Part shown: positions 58,132 through 64,000 of the stretch, piece by piece
Layout of the letters: each line of letters starts with the position of its first letter
Numbering within the stretch: position 1 is the first letter of the stretch
Source: SZAS-103 sp038226665
Lineage (GTDB): Bacteria > Pseudomonadota > Gammaproteobacteria > Xanthomonadales > Xanthomonadaceae
Length of the DNA stretch: 64,000 nt
Direction: 5' to 3'
Assembly: GCA_038226665.1 (NCBI GenBank)
Contig: JBBRQI010000005.1
Span: 73,729-137,728 of the forward strand
Notes under the pieces: generated by a model
Seen by the model: the letters and a program-made list of their open reading frames with translations, nothing else
Told to the model about the DNA's origin: nothing
Databases searched by the model: none
Made by a program: the position numbers and the translations under genes

Positions 58132-59127
58132 TTAATCATCGTAGTGGGCGGCGGCGGACCGGACCTCTTCTGCGAACTTGGCGCGCAGTGCAAGCGGTTC
58201 TCGGACCTCAACCCCGCTGCCGAACGCGAGCAACCACCATCGTAGCTGCTGATTGTCTTCGATGGTCGCAGTCACTTCGACGTGGCCGCCCTTCAGAGGC
58301 GTGAACATCTGATCCCTCGAGAGCGGGGTCTCCTTGAGATGTTCCGCCGCCGCCTCATCGAACCAAGCCACGAGTCGAATCATTCCGCCCGAATGGAAAT
58401 TCGATGCAGTACCGACGTAGGAGCTGAAGTCGAATCCCGGTGGCTCCCGGTACTGCTCGGCCGTGACCTTAGTGCTGCTGAGGCGATGCACTGCGAGTTG
58501 GCGCACGTCCTCATAGTCGAACAAGGTGCAGACCAGATATTGGATCGGGCCGCGCACCAGCAATCCGAGAGGATGGATCTTCATCTCCTTGCACACCGCA
58601 CTTCCCTTCGCCCGGTATCGCCCAATCAGACAGCACTTGCGTACCAGTGCGTGCTGAACATCCGACAGCACCTTTGCATCGATCTTCGGCGGCAACAGCG
58701 TCAAAGTCGATGGGACGACCGCTGTGCGCTTGTGCCAGTCCTTCCAACCTGATGACGCCAGCTCCCGATTCGCGACATCAAAAACCGGGGCAAGATCCTT
58801 GAGCGTCGACTGTGGCAGCAGACTCTTCAAGTGAGTTTTTGCGAGCAGTAGCGCAACGCTTTGCGACGCGGTGAGGCGTGGCATGAATTCGAAATTCGCA
58901 TCTATCATCCAGCTCCAGCCATATGGCTTTCCGCTGTCATCCACCACGAGCGGAAAGCGACCCGAGAGCTCTTGCAGATCGCGCTCGATCGTCCGCCGGG
59001 ACGTCTCGAAGCCGCTGTCCAGAAGGGTCGTTATCAATTCCGTAACTGTCACTTTTTGCGGCCAACGACGAATCGCCCGCAGCATGGCCCACTGGCGCAC
59101 CAAGGTCTGACTCGTGTCCGCTTGCAT
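58132..59127 (-). CDS. WYL-domain transcriptional regulator
   Basis: This 331-residue protein has an N-terminal winged helix-turn-helix (LRAIRRWPQKVTVTELITTL, then SGFETSRRTIERDLQELSGR). A WYL domain follows (IHPLGLLVRGPIQYLVCTLF, then DYEDVRQLAVHRLSS), then a C-terminal WCX-like extension. WYL regulators of this build (for example BrxR and CapW) control phage-defence genes. The ATG at 59127 is preceded by GGGAG; an upstream extension to 59421 would overlap the divergent ATPase gene and has no domain content. It probably binds the inverted repeat at 59181-59199. Confidence 0.85.
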   Translation of the reverse strand: MQADTSQTLVRQWAMLRAIRRWPQKVTVTELITTLLDSGFETSRRTIERDLQELSGRFPLVVDDSGKPYGWSWMIDANFEFMPRLTASQSVALLLAKTHLKSLLPQSTLKDLAPVFDVANRELASSGWKDWHKRTAVVPSTLTLLPPKIDAKVLSDVQHALVRKCCLIGRYRAKGSAVCKEMKIHPLGLLVRGPIQYLVCTLFDYEDVRQLAVHRLSSTKVTAEQYREPPGFDFSSYVGTASNFHSGGMIRLVAWFDEAAAEHLKETPLSRDQMFTPLKGGHVEVTATIEDNQQLRWWLLAFGSGVEVREPLALRAKFAEEVRSAAAHYDD

Positions 59128-59180
59128 ATGCTGTCTCCCTCCCTGGGGCTTCAACGGGCAACTGCATATTGGCAGCTGAC

Positions 59181-59199
59181 TGCGACATGAGGTGTCGCA
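59181..59199. promoter_or_regulatory. Inverted-repeat operator between the WYL and AAA genes
   Basis: TGCGACA-TGAGG-TGTCGCA is a perfect 7-base inverted repeat with a 5-base spacer, in the 75-base gap between the two divergent genes. It ends three bases before the ATG at 59203, and its spacer contributes the only Shine-Dalgarno-like GAGG for that start. A repressor bound here would block both transcription and access to the start region. The WYL protein is the obvious candidate binder. Confidence 0.7.
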
Positions 59200-59202
59200 T
59201 GT

Positions 59203-61335
59203 ATGTACACCATTGCCACATCCCTTGCACCAATGTTGGCGACCATGTCGACACCTGATACCAAGTCTGCCCCCACGCTCACCCCGTTCCCGTGGCTCGT
59301 CCGCAGCCGGAACATCACTGTTCTTTGGATGGTGCGCATGTTGGTGCGGCACAACGCACTCAGCGAGCTGTGGGAAGGCCGCGCGGCCAGTACGCGTAGC
59401 AGCGTATTCCAGCGTCTGCATCTACCCAATCCGGCAAGGCGAGACGATGTACAGCTCGATGAAATCTCCCGTCGCCTGACCCTGACCTTGGAGCGGATGG
59501 ATCAACGTGCTCGCGAGTTCCGATTAGGGCGCGCCCTAGAAGCCAACTTGGCGGTGCTCGGACGTAAGTTCGGGCTGACAACAGCGGAAAGAACTGTTCT
59601 TGCTTTGGCGATTCTCATGCGCACAGACGAGGATCTATACGCTGTCGCACAAGTCGCGAAGACCCAGATTAACGTCGGCGACCAGATCGCGACGATCCTG
59701 GGGGCATCGGCGACCGTCATGGCAGAAGCCGTGTCGGATACAAGCACACTGCGCAGAACGGCAATGGTGGACGTTGGAAACGGAGGTCCTCCTAGTATGA
59801 ACCTGCGTCTTGTACGGGCAGGCCTTCGCAAGCTCGCACTCACACGAATGTCAGCGATCGACGATCTATTCGCGGCATTCCTTCATACCTGCCCTCCGCC
59901 GACGCTTTCTCCTCAAGACTATGCGCATGTGTCGCCCGATTTTGGTTTCGTCGCCAACCTAATCCGCCAGGCTTTAGACAATAAGCGACGCGGCGTCAAC
60001 GTGCTGCTCCATGGTCCGCCAGGAACGGGCAAGACCGAACTTGCCAGGACGATCGCCAAAGAAATCGACGCAGCCCTGTTCGAAGTGTCTTCGACTTTCG
60101 AGAATGGCAATCCTCTGGAACCGAAAGGCCGGTTGTCTGTTGCATCAACTGCGCAGTTTTTGCTTAGCGGCCGACGGGCGGTTCTCGTGTTCGATGAAGT
60201 GGATGCGATCTTCAACGATGGCAGCGCGTTCTTTGGGAAGCCCGCGACGGCCGAATCGGCGAAAGCATGGGTGAACAATCTATTGGAGAAAAATCAGGTT
60301 CCAACGATCTGGATCGCAAACGCGATCTGGAACATGGACCCGGCATTTCTTCGCCGCTTCGATCTGGTCATCAAGCTCGACACACCTCCGATGACACAGC
60401 GGCTGCGCCTGTTTGAACGCGAGTGCGGGACGTTTCTCGATGCCGCCGAGTTACGCCGTTTCGCACATGTCGATACGGTGACGCCTGCGATCATTACGCG
60501 GGCAGCAAGTGTCGTCCGGCGCGTCAACGATGTTAGTCGCCCCCAGTACGCGATTCTTGAGGCAATCCTCGACGGTACTCTGCGAGCACAGGGCCACCCA
60601 ACCGTGCGCCGGTCATGTCGCGGTGCGCCTCCTTCTGGCTACGACATCACCTTGTGCAATGCCAGCGAAGATCTCGGTTTGTTGGCCGAGGGACTGGCGC
60701 GAACTGGGGCAGGCCGTATTTGTCTGTATGGTCCCCCTGGTACGGGAAAGACCGCGTTCGGCTATTGGCTTGCAAGCGAGCTCGATAAGCCGCTGATTCT
60801 CAAACGCACGTCCGACCTGCAGAGCCCTTACATTGGGGTCATGGAGCGCAACCTAGCGAAGGCGTTCGAACAGGCCGCGCAAGATAAAGCGGTGCTGCAA
60901 ATCGACGAGGTTGATAGCTTTCTCCAGGATAGGCGCGGAGCCCGTCACCCCTGGGAAGTGAGTCAGGTCAACGAGTTCCTGACACAGCTGGAATCGTTCG
61001 AAGGCATCTTCTTAGCCTCGACCAACTTGATGGATGGTCTTGATCTGGCCGCGTCGCGCCGTTTCGACTACAAGATCCGAATTGACTACCTGACGCACGA
61101 GCAGGCGTGGCGAATCTTCTGTCGTCATCTGGAAGAGTGGGAACTATCAATCCCGTTAGGTTCCGGATGTCGGCAAGAACTGGCGGGGATGACCACGCTG
61201 ACACTTGGCGATTTTGCTGTCGTCGCACGCCGCCGTGCCATTACCGCTTTCGGAGATGCGAAAGACGTCATCGCGGCGTTGCGTGCCGAAGTCGCGCTTA
61301 AAGACGGAGGGCGTCGAAAGATCGGGTTCGTTTGA
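59203..61335 (+). CDS. Tandem AAA+ ATPase (two AAA modules) of unknown function
   Basis: This 710-residue protein has an N-terminal helical region of about 240 residues without a recognised domain, then two AAA modules. Module 1: Walker A LLHGPPGTGKTELA (about 268), Walker B VLVFDEVDAIF (about 327) and FLRRFD. Module 2: Walker A LYGPPGTGKTAFG (about 508), Walker B VLQIDEVDSFL (about 565) and SRRFDYK. Both look ATP-competent, as in Cdc48-type remodelers, but the N-terminal part differs. The start could also be ATG 59233 or 59245. Sampled lines inside the gene have 30-36 G+C per 60 bases, below the flanking genes. Confidence 0.85.
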   Translation: MYTIATSLAPMLATMSTPDTKSAPTLTPFPWLVRSRNITVLWMVRMLVRHNALSELWEGRAASTRSSVFQRLHLPNPARRDDVQLDEISRRLTLTLERMDQRAREFRLGRALEANLAVLGRKFGLTTAERTVLALAILMRTDEDLYAVAQVAKTQINVGDQIATILGASATVMAEAVSDTSTLRRTAMVDVGNGGPPSMNLRLVRAGLRKLALTRMSAIDDLFAAFLHTCPPPTLSPQDYAHVSPDFGFVANLIRQALDNKRRGVNVLLHGPPGTGKTELARTIAKEIDAALFEVSSTFENGNPLEPKGRLSVASTAQFLLSGRRAVLVFDEVDAIFNDGSAFFGKPATAESAKAWVNNLLEKNQVPTIWIANAIWNMDPAFLRRFDLVIKLDTPPMTQRLRLFERECGTFLDAAELRRFAHVDTVTPAIITRAASVVRRVNDVSRPQYAILEAILDGTLRAQGHPTVRRSCRGAPPSGYDITLCNASEDLGLLAEGLARTGAGRICLYGPPGTGKTAFGYWLASELDKPLILKRTSDLQSPYIGVMERNLAKAFEQAAQDKAVLQIDEVDSFLQDRRGARHPWEVSQVNEFLTQLESFEGIFLASTNLMDGLDLAASRRFDYKIRIDYLTHEQAWRIFCRHLEEWELSIPLGSGCRQELAGMTTLTLGDFAVVARRRAITAFGDAKDVIAALRAEVALKDGGRRKIGFV

Positions 61336-61668
61336 TCGAAAGCGATCCATCGGTTGATTTATCACCAATCGAGTCGGCCCCCGACGGGGCAAGTGGCAAA
61401 TCGATCGAACCGCCCGAAAGCTGCCGTTCGCCACTGGCCACTTCGGGTCGAAACAAGCCGGTCAACACAAGTACGTCTGTACATGTTCGACTGGCCGATG
61501 AAGCGACGAAGCCCAGCGGCCGAACGTGGCCTTGCGCGACCTATCACTTCTTGGCGGTTTCGCACGTTGTATTCGTTGAGCAAACAATCGTCATGTGACG
61601 AGCGATCAAACCGACCGTGTGTTTCGTAATCCAGCGTCGCGATCGCATCGATGCACTAGAATGGTGCA
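61336..61668. other. Intergenic region between the AAA gene and ntrB
   Basis: No gene could be supported in these 333 bases. A short frame opening with TTG at 61332 has unusual composition and no ribosome site. A 5-base GC hairpin (61377-61390) near the left end lacks a T-run. The right end holds a TAGAAT box (61657-61662) and a near-perfect NtrC site abutting the ntrB ATG. No direct repeat with the left edge of the segment was found by eye. Confidence 0.5.
61652..61668 (+). promoter_or_regulatory. NtrC binding site abutting the ntrB start codon
   Basis: TGCACTA-GAA-TGGTGCA matches the NtrC consensus TGCACCA-N3-TGGTGCA at 13 of 14 arm positions. It ends at 61668, directly before the ATG at 61669, and contains TAGAAT (61657-61662), which would place the transcription start at or near the ATG. 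NtrC bound here should repress ntrBC, as at the glnL promoter of enterics. No Shine-Dalgarno is present, so the message may be leaderless. Confidence 0.75.
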
Positions 61669-62715
61669 ATGTCGCATGACGCTCCGAACCTCGATGCGCT
61701 CGTCACGCCGGTCGCATGGGCCGATGGGGAGGGTCGCGTGACTGGCTGCAACGTGGCGTTTGCGCGCTGGCTCGGTGTCAGTGCGCGGCGTCTGGAAGAC
61801 TATCCGATCGCGGATCTCGATGCCGAGAACGGGCGACTTGCGGCGTTAGTATCGCGCTTGCCGTCCAACGACGAACCGTTGCGCGTGCGTCGCATGCGCC
61901 TGCGTGCGCCGAATGGCGCGGAACGCTTCGCCGATCTGCTGCTTGCACGTACGGAAAATGGCGTGCGCATCGAGGCGTATCCTGCCGATGAATTTCCCGG
62001 CGCCGACCCAGCCAGTGCATTGCCGACGGCTCTGCATGCGGCGCTGAAAGGCCTCGCCCATGAGATCCGCAATCCGCTTGCCGGCATGAAAGGCGCGGCG
62101 CAATTGCTCTCGCGGCGCGCGTCGGCGCGGCACGACAACGACGACGAACGCGAGCTGATCGCGGTGATCGGCGACGAAGTCGACCGCCTCACCGCATTGC
62201 TCGAGAGGCTGGTGAATCCTGCGCCGACACATGCGCACGAGCCGCTCAATATCCACGCCGTGCTCGAGCGCGTGCGCACGCTCGCCGACGCAGACGCGGG
62301 CTGGGCAATCAAGCTGGAACGCGATTACGATCCGAGCCTGCCGAATATCTCAGGCGATGCCGATCGGCTCACGCAGGCGTTGTGGAACCTGCTGCGCAAT
62401 GCACTCGAATCCGGCGCGAACACGGTGACATTGCGCACGCGCGCCGAACACGGCGTGCTGATCGGCGAGGTCGCGCATCGGCTGATGCTGCGCGTCGAAA
62501 TCGCCGACAATGGTCGCGGCGTACCAGATGATTTGACCGAACGCATTTTCCTGCCGCTGGTGTCGGGTCGCGCGGAAGGCTCCGGGCTCGGCCTGCCGCT
62601 CACCCAGCAGATTGCACGCGAACACGGCGGCGCATTGAGCTATCGATCGCGCCCGGGCCACACGGTGTTCACACTATTGTTGCCCGCGCAGGAGGCAGAC
62701 GATGCGACCGCATGA
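61669..62715 (+). CDS. ntrB: Nitrogen regulation sensor kinase NtrB (GlnL)
   Basis: This 348-residue soluble kinase has an N-terminal PAS domain (DALVTPVAWADGEGRVTGCN), the phosphorylated His131 in GLAHEIRNPLAGMKGAAQLL and an ATPase domain (NLLRNALESGANTVTL, DNGRGVPDDLTERIFLPLVS, GSGLGLPLTQQIAREHGG). It phosphorylates NtrC when nitrogen is scarce. The ATG at 61669 directly follows an NtrC palindrome. Its 3' end overlaps ntrC by 14 bases. Confidence 0.95.
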   Translation: MSHDAPNLDALVTPVAWADGEGRVTGCNVAFARWLGVSARRLEDYPIADLDAENGRLAALVSRLPSNDEPLRVRRMRLRAPNGAERFADLLLARTENGVRIEAYPADEFPGADPASALPTALHAALKGLAHEIRNPLAGMKGAAQLLSRRASARHDNDDERELIAVIGDEVDRLTALLERLVNPAPTHAHEPLNIHAVLERVRTLADADAGWAIKLERDYDPSLPNISGDADRLTQALWNLLRNALESGANTVTLRTRAEHGVLIGEVAHRLMLRVEIADNGRGVPDDLTERIFLPLVSGRAEGSGLGLPLTQQIAREHGGALSYRSRPGHTVFTLLLPAQEADDATA

Positions 62716-64000
62716 TCCGCGTAAGCAGACACGTATCTGGGTCGTCGACGACGACCGCAGCGTGCGTTTCGTGCTTGCCGAGGCGCTGCGCGACGCAGAC
62801 TTCTCAGTTCAGGCATTCGATGGCGCAATCGCCGCGCTCGCTGCGCTCGACAGCGAACCGATGCCGCAACTGGTGTTCACCGACATCCGCATGCCGGGCA
62901 TGGATGGTCTCGCGTTTCTGGATGCGCTCAAGACGCGCAATCCCGAATTGCCGGTGATTGTGATGTCGGCGTGGACCGATATCGCCTCGACGGCCGGCGC
63001 GTTTCGCGGTGGCGCGCATGAATTTCTGTCGAAGCCATTCGATCTGGATGCTGCGGTTGCGCTGGTGAAACGCGCGCTGCCGAGTGCGGCGACGAGCAAC
63101 GATCCATCCGCATCGGCAAGTGCGGACGCGCAGCCAATAACTGGCGACGACAACGCGCTACTCGGCGACGCACCCGCGATGCGCGAACTGTTCCGCGCGA
63201 TCGGCCGGCTCGCGCAAGCACCGTTGTCGGTTTTGATCACCGGCGAAACGGGGACTGGCAAAGAGCTCGTCGCGCGCGCATTGCATCGGGAATCGCCGCG
63301 CACGAACAAACCGTTCGTCGCGCTCAACACTGCCGCGATTCCGGCCGACCTGCTCGAATCCGAATTGTTCGGCCACGAGGCCGGCGCGTTTACCGGTGCC
63401 ACGCGTCGGCATATCGGGCGCTTCGAACAGGCCAATGGCGGCTTCCTGTTTCTCGATGAAATCGGCGACATGCCCGCGTCCTTGCAGACGCGCTTGTTGC
63501 GCGTGCTTGCCGAAGGCGAATTCTTCCGGGTGGGCGGTCGTGAGCTGATCCGGGTCGATGTGCGCGTGATCGCGGCAACCCACCAGCAGCTCGAAACCCT
63601 GGTTGCGGATCGAAGGTTCCGCGCCGATCTGCTGCATCGCCTGGATGTGGTGCGATTGCAATTGCCGCCATTGCGCGAACGCAGTGGCGATGTCGCTACT
63701 CTCGCAGCACGTTTCCTCACAACCGCAGCGTCGCGCTTCAAGGCGCCGCGCAAGAAATTATCCGCCAATGCATTGCGCCTGCTCGAAGCCCACGCATGGC
63801 CTGGCAATGTGCGCGAACTCGAAAACCTGTGCTGGCGGCTCGCCGCGCTCGCGCCCGGCCAAAGCATCCGCACCAGTGATGTGCGCGCATCACTGCGTGC
63901 GTCGCCGCGCCCGATCGGCCATGCAGGCAACGACGACTGGACGCAGCGGTTGACCGCATGGACGCGCGCCGCGCTCGCATCCGGCGGAACCGACGTGCAC
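62702..64000 (+). CDS. ntrC: Nitrogen regulation response regulator NtrC (GlnG), 3' end missing
   Basis: The first 433 residues are in the window and the frame is open at the right edge. The receiver domain has RIWVVDDDRSVRFVLAEAL and phospho-acceptor Asp61 in FTDIRMPGMDG, with Lys in FLSKPFDLD. The sigma-54 activation domain has Walker A ITGETGTGKELVARALH, the sigma-54 contact loop GAFTGA, Walker B GGFLFLDEIGDMPASLQTRL and WPGNVRELENLCWRLAAL. The C-terminal Fis-type DNA-binding helix lies beyond the edge. It should activate the glnA sigma-54 promoter. Confidence 0.97.
   Translation, partial: MRPHDPRKQTRIWVVDDDRSVRFVLAEALRDADFSVQAFDGAIAALAALDSEPMPQLVFTDIRMPGMDGLAFLDALKTRNPELPVIVMSAWTDIASTAGAFRGGAHEFLSKPFDLDAAVALVKRALPSAATSNDPSASASADAQPITGDDNALLGDAPAMRELFRAIGRLAQAPLSVLITGETGTGKELVARALHRESPRTNKPFVALNTAAIPADLLESELFGHEAGAFTGATRRHIGRFEQANGGFLFLDEIGDMPASLQTRLLRVLAEGEFFRVGGRELIRVDVRVIAATHQQLETLVADRRFRADLLHRLDVVRLQLPPLRERSGDVATLAARFLTTAASRFKAPRKKLSANALRLLEAHAWPGNVRELENLCWRLAALAPGQSIRTSDVRASLRASPRPIGHAGNDDWTQRLTAWTRAALASGGTDVH

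Noticed and set aside
59128..59421. N-terminal extension of the WYL regulator
   Set aside because: It would overlap the divergent ATPase gene and has Arg/Cys-rich low-complexity content; a good ribosome site precedes ATG 59127.
61377..61390. GCCCC/GGGGC hairpin after the AAA gene as terminator
   Set aside because: The stem is only five bases and no T-run follows.
61332..61598. Short TTG-started frame after the AAA gene
   Set aside because: There is no ribosome site, biased Ser/Pro composition and no recognisable domain.

Overview
The window is chromosomal DNA of a high-GC gammaproteobacterium, most likely Lysobacterales (Xanthomonadales). I infer this from gene order, not from a database search. 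dnaA-dnaN-recF-gyrB is followed by a TPR gene, tonB-exbB-exbD-exbD and pdxJ, which is the arrangement known from Xanthomonas. A fused indolepyruvate:ferredoxin oxidoreductase, phenylalanine hydroxylase and many signalling proteins fit the same group. The window opens inside dnaA, so it starts beside the replication origin. Two DnaA boxes lie in the dnaA-dnaN gap and two ParB-binding parS-type sites lie inside recF.

Layout. 0-11 kb: replication genes, then a TonB energy-transduction operon with three exbD copies (the third after a strong terminator), then pdxJ. 11-24 kb: a membrane GGDEF protein, a phosphopantetheinyl transferase, small membrane proteins, fbp, cardiolipin synthase, phhA, a rhomboid protease, an RlmI-type methyltransferase and small secreted or regulatory genes. 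24-33.6 kb: folE, a viral-like topoisomerase IB, an MFS transporter, a DUF3833 lipoprotein, a thioredoxin-reductase-like flavoprotein, a decayed FAD dehydrogenase and the 1201-residue IorA-IorB fusion. 33.8-40.6 kb: a coupled REC-EAL protein and hybrid histidine kinase, then a TonB-dependent receptor divergent from nikR, with a palindrome between them. 40.6-55.5 kb: housekeeping and accessory genes (2OG oxygenase, gamma-glutamyltransferase, a frameshifted gene, a Ycf46-like AAA protein divergent from parA-sixA, phospholipase D, acyltransferase, hydrolase, TPR/sulfotransferase, uppP). 55.5-64 kb: nitrogen control, with glnA behind a sigma-54 promoter and ntrB-ntrC at the right edge.

The nitrogen block is split by an accessory segment of about 4.6 kb (57.0-61.6 kb) with visibly lower GC. 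It carries a uracil-DNA-glycosylase-like protein, a WYL-domain regulator and a divergent protein with two tandem AAA+ ATPase domains; a perfect inverted repeat sits in the regulator/ATPase gap. This is the best candidate here for an undescribed system, possibly stress- or phage-related. That function is inference.

Several genes are decaying: a COG2509-type flavoprotein reduced to fragments, a PDZ protein that has lost its protease core, a cardiolipin-synthase tail left downstream of fbp, and a frameshifted gene at 43-44 kb. No tRNA, rRNA, CRISPR array or intact insertion sequence was seen.
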